Assembly: GCA_903900335.1 (NCBI GenBank)
Contig: CAIUMP010000006.1
Span: 1-53,537 of the forward strand
From: an uncultured Ignavibacteriota bacterium
Lineage (GTDB): Bacteria; Bacteroidota; Ignavibacteria; Palsa-1295
Length of the DNA stretch: 53,537 nt
Direction of reading: 5' to 3'
The notes beneath the pieces were generated by a model that saw only the letters and a list, made by a program, of their open reading frames with translations, made no database searches and was not told the origin of the DNA. Positions 8,389 through 17,795 of this stretch are shown here, one piece after another. The first letter of the stretch is position 1. Every line of letters begins with the position of its first letter. The position numbers and the translations under genes are program-made.

Positions 8389-10341
8389 ATGTTCACAACG
8401 CTTCGGGCCAAGGTGTTTGTTGGGTTTCTACTTATTCTGCTGCTGCTGGTGGGATTGGCGGGGTATGCTATCGTGTCGCTGGCCTCGTTGGCGGATGTGA
8501 CGTCTGCGGCATTAGAGAAGAACGCCGAGCAGAGCCTTGCCAACACCAGCATGTACGAAAGCCTCGTCCGCATTGACCGCGCCGAGCTTCGTATGCTTGC
8601 CGGCGACACCGCCGCCGCCGGTCCCATTCTCTTCGATGAACCCGCGCTCTTCTATCGCTCGCTGCGCGATGCCTGGAATGCCACCGCCGCGCAGGACTCC
8701 ACATCGAGCATCCTCAACGACATCGAGGTGCGTTGGCAGGATTATCAATCGCATCTGAATCTGTTTTATACGTTGGCGTTGCACAGGCCGCAGTCCGCGC
8801 GGCGATTTTATGAGGACACACTTTCTCACGAGGTCGAGGCGCTGAAGACATCGGAAGTCGCGCTTCAGGAGAAGAACTTCAACGCGTTTCGCAATGCAAA
8901 GATACAAGCACGAGAGCGTGCTCAGTCATCTACGCTCGGCGTTATACTGGTTGCTGTGATCGCGCTGGTTGTTGGTATTGGCGGTAGCTATTATATCGCG
9001 CGCCGGACAATCCAACCCTTGAAAGATCTAACCGACAGTGTGAAAGAACTACGCGCAGGAAATCTCGATACGCGCATCCCCATCCGAGGCGCGGATGAGA
9101 TCACTGATCTCGGTTTTGAATTCAATCGACTCACAGAGCGGCTACGCGAGTTCGAGGAGATGAACATCAACGAGATCGTCCGCGAGAAGCAGAAGTCGGA
9201 GGCGATCATCGAGTCTATTGATGACCCGCTGCTGCTATTCGATCCGAACGGGTTGTTGCTCTTGATGAATAAGTCTGCGGAGGAGATCATTGGTGTGACG
9301 GAGCAGACTGCGCTTGGTCGTCCGCTGTGGCAGCTCTTCCGGGATAAGCGTGTGCTCAAGGATGTGGAGCGCGCGTTGGAACACGCGGCAGAAGGCTCTC
9401 GCGCGGCAGGCACTTCATCCATTGAAGACGCCATCGCATCCGCGCCGCCCATTGTCTCCATCGAACGTCGCGGACGAATGCGCTACTTCCGCATTCGTGT
9501 TGCACGGATTGTGACGGATCAGCCTTCGTCGTTGCCCCTCGTGGGTGTGCTGGTGTTGTTCACGGACATCACGCACTTCAAGGAGATCGACGAGATGAAG
9601 TCGGACTTCATCGCAAAGGTCTCGCACGAATTCCGCACACCGCTGACCTCGATGACGATGTCGCTCGATATTCTCGGCGATGAGTTGCTCGGCGGACTTA
9701 ATGTAGAGCAACACGAGATCATCGACACATCCAAGCAAGATGCGCGGCGTCTCTCCAAACTCATTCGCGATTTGCTAACCCTCTCGCGATTGGAAAGTAC
9801 CAAGCAAAAAGCGGATGCCTCCGACGAGGAGTTCGATGTGCCGCAAACCATCGAGCAACTGCTGCGCTCGATGTCGCCGCAGTATCAGGAGCGACGGGTA
9901 GCGCTCGAAGCGACCGAGATGATGAGCGGGCGGCTGCGGATGTCGCGCGAGCATTTTACCAGCATCCTTTCGAACTTGCTATCGAACGCGCTGAAGTACA
10001 CCCCAGCTGGTGGGTCGGTGTCGGTGTATTCGGAGTGGGACGCGGCGCGTTCTGAGGCGGTTGTGAAAGTAACTGACACCGGCGTTGGAATTGCGCCGGA
10101 AGATCAGAAGCGCATTTTCGATAAGTTTGTGCAGATCAAGCATCGCGATTCAAGCACACCGGGTTCGGTGGGACTGGGGCTTGCCATTGTGCGGGAGATC
10201 GCGGCTCGATACAACGGTACGGTAGAACTTGAGAGCACGGTGGGAGTGGGGAGTATGTTTACGGTAAGGCTGCTGGTGGAGAGAAGTCTGAGTGATGAAT
10301 CGATGCAGACAGATATGATACAACAGGGGCGAACGATATGA
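8389..10341 (+). CDS. Membrane sensor histidine kinase, HAMP-PAS-HisKA-HATPase (KinB-like)
   Basis: 650 residues from ATG 8389. TM1 is at about residues 9-28, a periplasmic helical sensor domain at 29-182, TM2 at 183-204, HAMP at 205-258 (RRTIQPLKDL ... EITDLGFEFNRL) and PAS at 268-395. The dimerisation/phosphoacceptor domain has His413 in VSHEFRTPL. The ATPase has the N-box NLLSNALKYT, DTGVGI and GLGLAI. The gene overlaps the next one by ATGA, so kinase and regulator are coupled. Pairing of this kinase architecture with an NtrC-type regulator resembles KinB/AlgB of Pseudomonas. The signal is unknown. A diverged copy of its first 75 bases lies at 5556. Confidence 0.92.
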   Translation: MFTTLRAKVFVGFLLILLLLVGLAGYAIVSLASLADVTSAALEKNAEQSLANTSMYESLVRIDRAELRMLAGDTAAAGPILFDEPALFYRSLRDAWNATAAQDSTSSILNDIEVRWQDYQSHLNLFYTLALHRPQSARRFYEDTLSHEVEALKTSEVALQEKNFNAFRNAKIQARERAQSSTLGVILVAVIALVVGIGGSYYIARRTIQPLKDLTDSVKELRAGNLDTRIPIRGADEITDLGFEFNRLTERLREFEEMNINEIVREKQKSEAIIESIDDPLLLFDPNGLLLLMNKSAEEIIGVTEQTALGRPLWQLFRDKRVLKDVERALEHAAEGSRAAGTSSIEDAIASAPPIVSIERRGRMRYFRIRVARIVTDQPSSLPLVGVLVLFTDITHFKEIDEMKSDFIAKVSHEFRTPLTSMTMSLDILGDELLGGLNVEQHEIIDTSKQDARRLSKLIRDLLTLSRLESTKQKADASDEEFDVPQTIEQLLRSMSPQYQERRVALEATEMMSGRLRMSREHFTSILSNLLSNALKYTPAGGSVSVYSEWDAARSEAVVKVTDTGVGIAPEDQKRIFDKFVQIKHRDSSTPGSVGLGLAIVREIAARYNGTVELESTVGVGSMFTVRLLVERSLSDESMQTDMIQQGRTI

Positions 10342-11699
10342 CCGGTAGAATTCTCATCGTCGATGACGAGCCGCATATTTTGAAGACGATGGCGATCGGG
10401 CTGCGCGCGGTGGGCTTCGATGTCGTGAGCTTCGAGCAGGCAGAGGATGCGCTGAAGGAGATCGACAAGGACATCTTCAGCGAAGTGAAGTTCGATCTCG
10501 CCTTTATCGACCTGATGATGTTTCCGATGAACGGCATCGCGCTTATGCAGGAGTTGCATCGGCGGATGCCGGAGTTGACGGTGGTGATCATCACCGCGCA
10601 TGGCACCGTTGAGACGGCAGTCTCCGCGCTCAAGCTCGGCGCGTACGATTATTTGCAAAAGCCATTCGAGTTGCGCGAGTTAACGGACTTTGCGCAACGC
10701 GTGATGAAGTCGCATGAGATACAATCCGGCGTGCACGGTTCGCAGGAGATACTCACCACGAACCCGACGTTCCTGGGTGTCATCCGCATGGCGGAGCGCG
10801 TGGCAAGCTCCGCGCTGACGATCCTCATCGAAGGGGAGACCGGCACCGGAAAAGAGCTGCTCGCGGATTTCATCCACAACAACAGCGACCGAGCGGGGAA
10901 GCCGATGATAAAGCTAAACTGCGCGGCGCTATCGAGCGAGCTGATCGAGTCTGAATTGTTTGGGCACACGAAGGGCGCATTCACCGGCGCGATGAAGGAT
11001 CGCGTTGGCCGCGTGGAAGCGGCGGATGGCGGCACGCTCTTCCTCGATGAAGTGGGCGAAATGCCCGTTCCGATGCAGGCGAAGCTGCTGCGCTTTTTGC
11101 AGAGCCGGGAATTCCAGCGAGTGGGGGAGAATGACACGCGCTACGCCGATGTGCGCATCGTCGCGGCGACGAACCGGAATTTGGAAGAGGCGATCAATCG
11201 CGGTGAGTTTCGAGAGGATCTGTTCTATCGGTTGAGCGGTGTGCGGTTGATGATACCGCCGCTGCGCGTTCGACGTGAGGATATTCTGCCATTAGCAGAG
11301 CGGTTTGTAACGGAGGCATCGCGAGGGGCGCAGGTGCCGATACTATCGGACACTGTTGCAGCCGCACTCAACGAATACGATTGGCGCGGCAACGTCCGCG
11401 AGTTACAGAACGCTGTCTTCCGCGCTACGATACTCGCAGAGAGCGGGGGCGCGAACGGGCCTCGGCGCACCATCGAGTTGCAGGATCTACCGGAGCATAT
11501 TTCTCTGGACGCGCGGTATGAGAAGAATGGTTCGAATTTCATTCCAAGCGATTCGAGCAACCTCAAATCACTGGATGAGGTAGAGCGGGACTACATCGCT
11601 CTGGTGATCAGCAAGACGCTGAGCCTGGAAGACGCTGCGCGGGTTTTGAAGATCGACAACGCCACCCTTTGGCGAAAACGGAAGAAATATTCTTTGTAA
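10338..11699 (+). CDS. Sigma-54-dependent response regulator, NtrC/AlgB family
   Basis: 453 residues. The receiver domain (1-120) has the acidic pair DDE and phospho-acceptor Asp58 in FIDLMM. The AAA+ domain has Walker A GETGTGKE (166-173), the sigma-54 contact loop GAFTGA (213-218) and Walker B LFLDEVG (234-240), followed by R-finger segments. The C-terminal Fis-type HTH ends the protein (LEDAARVLKIDNATLWRKRKKY). It activates transcription from -24/-12 promoters when phosphorylated by the coupled kinase upstream. Its target genes cannot be told from this window; no clear -24/-12 promoter was spotted. Confidence 0.95.
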   Translation: MTGRILIVDDEPHILKTMAIGLRAVGFDVVSFEQAEDALKEIDKDIFSEVKFDLAFIDLMMFPMNGIALMQELHRRMPELTVVIITAHGTVETAVSALKLGAYDYLQKPFELRELTDFAQRVMKSHEIQSGVHGSQEILTTNPTFLGVIRMAERVASSALTILIEGETGTGKELLADFIHNNSDRAGKPMIKLNCAALSSELIESELFGHTKGAFTGAMKDRVGRVEAADGGTLFLDEVGEMPVPMQAKLLRFLQSREFQRVGENDTRYADVRIVAATNRNLEEAINRGEFREDLFYRLSGVRLMIPPLRVRREDILPLAERFVTEASRGAQVPILSDTVAAALNEYDWRGNVRELQNAVFRATILAESGGANGPRRTIELQDLPEHISLDARYEKNGSNFIPSDSSNLKSLDEVERDYIALVISKTLSLEDAARVLKIDNATLWRKRKKYSL

Positions 11700-11794
11700 G
11701 GGCCAAAAAGTGCATGATTGGGCATTCTGCCCGGAACCGTGCGAACGGTTAAGCCTGTTGTTGCCGCGCTTCCGAGATTTCCGGTGGCAAATAT

Positions 11795-11868
11795 TCCTGA
11801 GTAGCTCAGTTGGTTAGAGCATCTGACTGTTAATCAGAGGGTCGTAGGTTCAAGTCCTACCTCAGGAG
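11795..11868 (+). tRNA. tRNA-Asn (GTT)
   Basis: The acceptor stem TCCTGAG pairs with CTCAGGA. The D arm holds AGCTCAGTTGGTTAGAGC, the anticodon loop is CTGTTAA with anticodon GTT, and the T arm holds GTTCAAGTC. The 3' CCA is encoded at 11869-11871. All cloverleaf arms can be drawn. Confidence 0.97.
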
Positions 11869-11872
11869 CCAG

Positions 11873-11905
11873 AAAGCCCGAATACGATTCGTATTCGGGC
11901 TTTTT
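11873..11905 (+). terminator. Rho-independent terminator after tRNA-Asn
   Basis: AAAGCCCGAATACG pairs with CGTATTCGGGCTTT around an ATT loop, a 14-bp perfect stem followed by Ts. It starts 2 bp after the encoded CCA. Confidence 0.9.
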
Positions 11906-11953
11906 CGTTTGTGGCGACACACTTTCCTCGACGGCGAGTTCAATGCTCAGGTG

Positions 11954-12442
11954 CTACGAAAGCGGCGCGTTGAATTTTCCATTTGTGATCCTGGCCGTGT
12001 CCCCGCGTCCATCACTTTTAATCATCACATCAAATGTGCCTTGCACATTCGTTGCGGTCAGCGCGGTTATCGTGATCGAGCCGGATAGTACCCTCCCGTA
12101 GGTCTCTTTTGCGTTTAGATAGTGAATCCAAACAAAATTGCCGCTGGGTGTCGCGTCCGTCAGCGGGAAACTTCCGACGCTGTTAATGTCCGGACTCAAG
12201 CTTATAGCGATCTGGTCGGTGGGGATGATGAAACCCTCAAATTGGGCATTGTTAAGCACGCCAGCGTGGCGATACCCGCCCGCTTGCCCAACCCAGGGTG
12301 CGTTGTTGATCGTGGCTGTCATTACACCGGACGCGACGCCGGTGCTGTTAGTATCACTCGCGGAAGTGCTGTTGCTTTTGCACGAGGAAAGGAGTGAGAG
12401 CGAAAGGAGCGCTACGGAAGCAAAGGCTATGGTACTTTTCAT
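11954..12442 (-). CDS. Lipoprotein, DUF6252-like
   Basis: 162 residues. The signal ends in lipobox LSSC (Cys about 20), followed by a Ser/Thr-rich spacer. The remaining domain begins MTATINNAPWVG and ends ITNGKFNAPLS, a beta-rich pattern seen in small Bacteroidota lipoproteins of the DUF6252 type: 'F.A.ing..w' at the start and 'GtF.a' strands later. The exact family is uncertain. It is expected in the outer or inner membrane facing the periplasm. It stands alone between tRNA-Asn and the DUF4159 gene. The function is unknown. Confidence 0.7.
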   Translation of the reverse strand: MKSTIAFASVALLSLSLLSSCKSNSTSASDTNSTGVASGVMTATINNAPWVGQAGGYRHAGVLNNAQFEGFIIPTDQIAISLSPDINSVGSFPLTDATPSGNFVWIHYLNAKETYGRVLSGSITITALTATNVQGTFDVMIKSDGRGDTARITNGKFNAPLS

Positions 12443-12600
12443 TGATGAAAGAAGATTATGAGCTTCGACAAAGGGATGCCAGTCTACATCGGCACAACTA
12501 TGATTAACGAATCAGGGATACGATTCCTGACAAACTAGGATAGTGCTTTCACGCGATCCTCCATCTCCGCCCTGATTCTACCTCGCCCCTAGGACAAGAC

Positions 12601-13353
12601 TCAATGTCCGAGCGCCCAGACAACAATGTTGGTCCCGATCCGCATGGCCTCTTGACGTTTTTGTTCGGGGTCATTGTGAACATCGGGGTCGGCCCAGCCA
12701 TCGCTCGGGTTTGTCTCATAGGTGTAAAATACGGAGAGCCGTCCATTGGAGAATAGCCCGAAACCTTGCGGCTGTTTGCCATCGTGCTCGTGTGTCTTTG
12801 GAAGTCCGTGCGGAAAATCGAAGTGCGAGTGATAGATGCCGTGGGAGAATGGCAGTTCCTGAAACTCCTGCTCTGGAAAGACCTTTTTCATCTCACGACG
12901 TATGGGCTTGTCGAGCCCGTAGTCATCGTCGATGTAGAGAAATCCACCAGCATCGCAATAGGCGCGAAGCCGCTTGGCTTCCGTTGCCGAGAACTCCACA
13001 TTCCCGTGGCCGGTCACGAAGAGAAATGGGTAGTTGAAGATGTCATCGCTCCCAAGATCCACCCAGAAATACTCTGGGGCAACATCGATGTTCGTATTTT
13101 CTCGGATGAAACGGAGGAGATTCGGTTCGCTGGATGGGTCGTTATACCAATCGCTGCCGCCAGCATATTTCAGACGTGCGATGCGAAATTGTGAACCGGA
13201 CTTGCTGATAGACGTTGGAAAGGAGCCTGCGCCTTGAGCACCCGCGCGAGATGTCAGGGCGATAATCACTATGAGACAGCATCGAAATGTTGTCCCGCGA
13301 ACAGAGGATAATACCTTAGAAATGGCGACCATACATACATCAAGCACTGACAC
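12601..13353 (-). CDS. DUF4159 domain exported protein
   Basis: 250 residues from ATG 13353; ATG 13332 is an alternative start. The signal segment ends near RAGAQ. The body, RIARLKYAGGSDWYNDPSS near residue 58, then PFLFVTGHG, FLYIDDDYG and the motif HGIYHSHFDFPHGLP, is the DUF4159 fold, which resembles a ThuA/GATase-like domain. Such genes are common in Bacteroidota and Planctomycetota, often near MoxR/aerotolerance-type operons, but none is here. It diverges from the YfhO-like gene; the two 5' ends are within a few bases or overlap, so one of the assigned starts may be too long. The role is unknown. Confidence 0.8.
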   Translation of the reverse strand: MSVLDVCMVAISKVLSSVRGTTFRCCLIVIIALTSRAGAQGAGSFPTSISKSGSQFRIARLKYAGGSDWYNDPSSEPNLLRFIRENTNIDVAPEYFWVDLGSDDIFNYPFLFVTGHGNVEFSATEAKRLRAYCDAGGFLYIDDDYGLDKPIRREMKKVFPEQEFQELPFSHGIYHSHFDFPHGLPKTHEHDGKQPQGFGLFSNGRLSVFYTYETNPSDGWADPDVHNDPEQKRQEAMRIGTNIVVWALGH

Positions 13354-13360
13354 CTCAGGA

Positions 13361-15721
13361 ATGTTCCGTGAGGCGATGCACAGCGAGGGGCAAACGCGCT
13401 CCTCGGAGTCTGGGTGGCTTGAATTGAGGGTCTCGACGTGGGTAGCGTATCTTGTCTATCTACTCTACACTTTCCTCGTCTATTGGCCGGTCTTTTGGGG
13501 GAAGAGGTTCTTATGGGAAGATTTCTTTGGTCAGGAGTACCCTATCCGTGAATACAGCTTTTACATGGCAGGGCTTCGGCACGCGTTGCCATTCTGGAAT
13601 CCTTACTCCTGGGGTTGGGGTCCACTGATTGCGGACGCTCAGAATGGATTCTGGTATCCGACGAATTTGCTTGGCATCGCGATCACACGACTGCTCTTTC
13701 CCTCGGCGACGCACCTTCCCGTCCTCATCCCCGAGGCGATGACGCTGCTGCACCTTTCAATCGCCTCGCTGGGTGTCTTCGTTCTTTTGAAATCGCAATT
13801 CCGGGTTGCGCCAGTGGTTGCGCTGATCGCAGGCTTTGCGTGGGGGTTCGGAGCGCGAATGGTCGCTGAGCAAAACCATCCCATGCAAGTAATTCAGCTC
13901 TCACTGTTGCCTTGGGAAGTTCTGCTGACGATGTGCGCATGGAATTCTTGGAAATATGCTATTGGATTGGGTCTGCAGTTTGGCATCAGCTTTTTTGCGG
14001 GACAGCCACAGACGTTCTTGTACATCGCGATCTTCCTTGGAGCGTTAACACTTTCCGAGTCGGTTCAGCGCTTTAGGGACGGAAAGAGCTGGCAGTCAGT
14101 TGCACCACTTGGGCTCTATTCGCTATCCGTTATAGTAGCATTAGGAGTAGCCGCCATCCAAATACTGCCGATGTTAGAGTTGCTGGCTCTTTCCGCGCGT
14201 GAGCATCTCTCCTACGAAGAGGCCGGTATCGGAGCAATCCATCTTGGTCATTTCCTGAACTTCTTCGTGCCGAAGTTTTACGGAGAGAATCCGGGATTTG
14301 GGTTTCCGGCGAGCGCGACGGTCAACGACCATTTTTGGTATTGGGAGTCCACGTATTACTGGGGAGCACTGGCGGAGATTCTCGCACTGTTTGGAGTCGT
14401 GCAGCTTTGGAAGAAGCATAGGGTAGGAATTGGCAAGAATTCTAGAAACGACCCGAAGCTCAGGCACATTGCCTTCTTGGTGTGCTTCAGCATCTTCTCC
14501 CTCGCTTTCGGCATGGGGGGCAATCTCCACCTGCAGTGGCTCTTCTGGCGCTTTGTGCCGCTCTTCGATCATATTCGTGCACCGAACAGAATGATCTGGT
14601 TTTTCTGGTTCATTGGCGTACTGGCGACGGCGTTCGGGCTCGAAGAACTTGTTCGCAGCCTGAGGACGAGGGGGACGTACAAGCGATTGTTGCTCTGGTC
14701 TTCAGGGATCTTGCTTTTGATGAACGTGCTGGCATCAGTTGGAATATTCGATCTGATCTTTGCACCGCATACCGTCCGAGACGGACTATGGCGCCTGATC
14801 TTTCACTCGCTCGTGGCAAGCATTGCCGCCATCGCTTTCTGTGTTGCCTATCTTCGCGGTTGGCTTTCGACCCGATGGATCGTGCCGATCGCGGCACTCC
14901 TTATGCTTGTCGATCTTTACTACGTTGATACAACTTGGCACCGAAATACCCTGAACCGGGTGACCGTCGTTGCGAGGGACTCCTCAAGCCAACTTATCCG
15001 CGATTTCAGGCGTCAGCACACGGACGATCATTCGAAATTACTGATCTTGAAGGAGGATTCTGCTCGCAAGATCGAAGCAAATCTGGGGATGTTCCTCCGG
15101 CTCCCGATAGAGTATGCAAATGACGAGGAGGGGCTTCATGCGACGAACCCGCTTTGTTTGAGGCGAACACTGCCGCAATCGGTTGACACCGTCAGGCGCA
15201 TGGAGATCATGGGAGTCCGAACGTGTTTGACGAACAACGGACGCGTTACCGAGTATGCGCATGGATTACCATTCGCCAAGCTATATCACAAATGGATTGT
15301 TGGAAGGGACACGGCAGCGGAGGCCAGGATACTCAACGACAGCAACTTCGACTTTGAGCAGACAATACTGCTCGATATGCCGCCGCAGTGTCGTTCCGAT
15401 TCAGTAGTAGCAAATGACTCGCTCTTCATGGAGCGTTTTTCCGAGAACGAACTGCGCTTGAACGTGCGGCCGCACACTTCCTGTGTACTTCTCATCAACG
15501 ACCTCTACTACCCCGCATGGAAGGCGACCGTTGATGGAAACCCAGTTCACGTCTTTCGGGCATTCGGCTGCCTGCGTGCTGTGCCGGTGCCGTCAGGATT
15601 TCATCGGGTGGAGATGCGATATGAGAGTGACGCCTTCGATCTGGGTTGGAAGATCACATTGAGCGTTATGTTGTTTGCAGGCATTGCTCTGTCGATGGGG
15701 AAAAAGCGCCAGAAAAAATGA
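13361..15721 (+). CDS. YfhO-like multi-pass membrane protein
   Basis: About 786 residues from ATG 13361; the frame is open from 13271 and ATGs at 13322 and 13376 are also possible. It has roughly 11-12 hydrophobic helices, a first loop DFFGQEYPIREYSFYMAG and WNPYSWGWGPLIADAQNG as in YfhO/DUF6044-type GT-C fold proteins, and a C-terminal soluble beta-sandwich ending in NDLYYPAWKATVDG. The last motif is typical of the YfhO C-terminal region. Family members are thought to act in cell-surface polymer glycosylation. It lies alone and is followed by a terminator. The glycosyltransferase activity is inferred from the fold. Confidence 0.8.
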   Translation: MFREAMHSEGQTRSSESGWLELRVSTWVAYLVYLLYTFLVYWPVFWGKRFLWEDFFGQEYPIREYSFYMAGLRHALPFWNPYSWGWGPLIADAQNGFWYPTNLLGIAITRLLFPSATHLPVLIPEAMTLLHLSIASLGVFVLLKSQFRVAPVVALIAGFAWGFGARMVAEQNHPMQVIQLSLLPWEVLLTMCAWNSWKYAIGLGLQFGISFFAGQPQTFLYIAIFLGALTLSESVQRFRDGKSWQSVAPLGLYSLSVIVALGVAAIQILPMLELLALSAREHLSYEEAGIGAIHLGHFLNFFVPKFYGENPGFGFPASATVNDHFWYWESTYYWGALAEILALFGVVQLWKKHRVGIGKNSRNDPKLRHIAFLVCFSIFSLAFGMGGNLHLQWLFWRFVPLFDHIRAPNRMIWFFWFIGVLATAFGLEELVRSLRTRGTYKRLLLWSSGILLLMNVLASVGIFDLIFAPHTVRDGLWRLIFHSLVASIAAIAFCVAYLRGWLSTRWIVPIAALLMLVDLYYVDTTWHRNTLNRVTVVARDSSSQLIRDFRRQHTDDHSKLLILKEDSARKIEANLGMFLRLPIEYANDEEGLHATNPLCLRRTLPQSVDTVRRMEIMGVRTCLTNNGRVTEYAHGLPFAKLYHKWIVGRDTAAEARILNDSNFDFEQTILLDMPPQCRSDSVVANDSLFMERFSENELRLNVRPHTSCVLLINDLYYPAWKATVDGNPVHVFRAFGCLRAVPVPSGFHRVEMRYESDAFDLGWKITLSVMLFAGIALSMGKKRQKK

Positions 15722-15723
15722 AA

Positions 15724-15746
15724 GGCCTCGACTTGCGTCGAGGCCC
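15724..15746 (+). terminator. Terminator hairpin after the YfhO-like gene
   Basis: GGCCTCGAC pairs with GTCGAGGCC around TTGC, starting 3 bp after the stop. The T-tract is short (CCTTCG). Confidence 0.65.
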
Positions 15747-15871
15747 TTCGCTAAAGTAAGGTGAGATGTCTTACTTATAGATTGCCGACTCCGCCTTGCG
15801 GCTGAGAGTCGACAGTTCCATCTACATTAAACGCCCATTCACCGGGAAAATGTGCCACCAGATTTGAAACA

Positions 15872-17716
15872 TCAATGCCGCACGACGAATCTACTGGTGG
15901 TTACGTCCCCAAATGATTCAATTCGCAGGAGATAGACACCATTCGAGAGATCCGCAGTGCTCACCGTCGCTCCCGGTGCCCGCTCAACCCTGGAGACAAG
16001 CGAATGCCCGAGTTCATCCAGGATTTCAATGAAGAACTCCTGACCAAGGCTTCCCTCAAGGACAACATTCAGGTAACGATCAGAAGGGGTGGGGTAGAGA
16101 CGTGCCCCTGAGGCAGGACTAACGCTCTCCACTGAAGCACTGACCTTGTTGCAGATGTAGGTGCTTGCTGCTTGAATGGAATCCATGTCCGCTCCGAGAT
16201 CTCTGCCATCGTTGCCCGCATTCTTGTAGGGGCTTGTGGAGATCAGTCGGAAATTTCCAGACGCGGAATCCACGAAGCCCACTACGTTGCTCTTCGGCGG
16301 AAAGTAGTTGCCAGAAGGATAATTCGTCGTCGAGCCGCCGATGACCGCGTTGTTCGAGATCGTCCAGTTGGCATTGAAGAACGCGGCAAGTGTGGTGTTC
16401 GCATTGGCAGTGCCCGTGCCGATGAAGCCATACACACCTTGCGAGACGATGTTGTTCGTGAAGGAAAAGGAATCCGTCTTGGGAGTGCCATCTGCCACTA
16501 CATAAGCTACAGGACAAAACGCCGTGTTGTGGTCGATAGTGACTTTCTCTGGGTCACCCAGAATTTGGAACATTCTGCCGTCGCTGTTAGCCATCTTCAC
16601 TGCATTAATGACATTGTCCCGAATCAGCACGCGCGTTGTCCGCTGGCTGATATTGGGTGCATCTCGCCCAAGCAAGTTGATACCCTGCGCAATATTGACG
16701 AAAACATTGCGGCGAATCGTGATGTCCTGCGTGACGCACCACGGAGCGGTGTTATTCTGATTACGCGGTGTGAGGAGCAGGGCGAAGCCATTTTGTCCGC
16801 TCGGCCAGCAGTTCTCGAAGCGGTTGCCTTCGACGAGGACTCGTTGCGCGTTTTTGAACTCCAGCAAATTCTTGACGACCCAGGACTTCGTCATCCAAGA
16901 GAGCGGCTTGAAGAAATAATTACACCGAATCTCAATGTCAGAGGGTACCGCATTCGGGATCGTAGGGTCAGAGCCCCCGAACATGACATTCTCACCCGCC
17001 GCTTCCAAGTAGTTGTTAACGATCTTGATCGGCCCCGTTGCAGACCATCCCCCGGCCGCCTGTGTATCTGCTCCAGCCTCTTTGCAATCCGAGATATAGC
17101 TGTCAATGACCGCAATTGCCGCACCATTCATCATCACACCGCGCCTGCTACCCGCTACGGAGTCCCCGTGCACATAGCAACGGTCGAGGATGATATTGTT
17201 GGGCAATGCGCTCTCGGTGGTTTCCGCATTGCCGATTTGGACGATGTTATAGACGAAATTTCCATCAACGGGCTTGAATTCAATTCCCACAAAGCGGTAG
17301 TGGTGTGCGCCGGACGCGGTTTGGATCGTGCCACCCGCGCCGGCCGAGACGACGATAGAGGGCATATTCGGGGCGTCCGAAGGGGAAACCCGCGTGCATG
17401 GTGAAGGAAGCTTGGCAAGCGCGCTTGAGGTAATGTAGATCCACCCCGTGCCGCTCGTCTTGTTTGGAAGAGTGAACGGTCCTTTGTATGTAGCCCCCGC
17501 CGATAGTTCAATGATGTCCCCAAGCTTGCAGGTGTTGAGCGCGGTTTGGAAATCGGCGGAGGTCTGAGGGCGATAGATGGTGGGGTTCGTCGGTGGCGCG
17601 TAGGCCGTTTGCATGAAGACTCGGGGCAACTCGGGTAGTGTCGTTCCCTGACATGGAAATATCCCGGTCGCACCGAGCGAAGCCATTGCGAGGAGCGCGT
17701 AAATCGTTCGTTTCAT
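15872..17716 (-). CDS. Right-handed beta-helix protein with T9SS sorting domain
   Basis: 614 residues. A signal peptide (cleavage near the GIFPCQG region) is followed by a pectate-lyase-like parallel beta-helix with repeated coil turns such as NNIILDRCYVHGDSV, AIAVIDSYISDC, VLVEGNRFENC, ITIRRNVFVNI and VLIRDNVINAV. The last ~80 residues are a T9SS sorting domain (LYPTPSDRYLNVVL ... ILDELGHSLV ... LSNGVYLLRIES). Beta-helix proteins of this kind bind or cleave polysaccharides, but no catalytic signature could be confirmed by eye. It is expected on the cell surface. A 410-residue open frame on the opposite strand is a shadow of this gene. Confidence 0.85.
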   Translation of the reverse strand: MKRTIYALLAMASLGATGIFPCQGTTLPELPRVFMQTAYAPPTNPTIYRPQTSADFQTALNTCKLGDIIELSAGATYKGPFTLPNKTSGTGWIYITSSALAKLPSPCTRVSPSDAPNMPSIVVSAGAGGTIQTASGAHHYRFVGIEFKPVDGNFVYNIVQIGNAETTESALPNNIILDRCYVHGDSVAGSRRGVMMNGAAIAVIDSYISDCKEAGADTQAAGGWSATGPIKIVNNYLEAAGENVMFGGSDPTIPNAVPSDIEIRCNYFFKPLSWMTKSWVVKNLLEFKNAQRVLVEGNRFENCWPSGQNGFALLLTPRNQNNTAPWCVTQDITIRRNVFVNIAQGINLLGRDAPNISQRTTRVLIRDNVINAVKMANSDGRMFQILGDPEKVTIDHNTAFCPVAYVVADGTPKTDSFSFTNNIVSQGVYGFIGTGTANANTTLAAFFNANWTISNNAVIGGSTTNYPSGNYFPPKSNVVGFVDSASGNFRLISTSPYKNAGNDGRDLGADMDSIQAASTYICNKVSASVESVSPASGARLYPTPSDRYLNVVLEGSLGQEFFIEILDELGHSLVSRVERAPGATVSTADLSNGVYLLRIESFGDVTTSRFVVRH

Positions 17717-17795
17717 GAGACAGTGGAAGCTGGTGGTTAACTCAGGACGAACACATCGGAATCAACCGAGTCACGCTGGTTGCATCGAATTCTTT

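Noticed and set aside
15757-15870. Minus-strand reading with protein-like sequence ending in PQGGVGNL
   Set aside because: No start codon after the upstream TAA except one GTG giving 27 residues; it overlaps the end of the beta-helix gene. Too weak to call.
16172-17404. 410-codon open frame on the plus strand
   Set aside because: It is antisense to the beta-helix T9SS gene, has an Arg/Asp/Val-rich composition typical of a shadow frame, and has no signal or domain.
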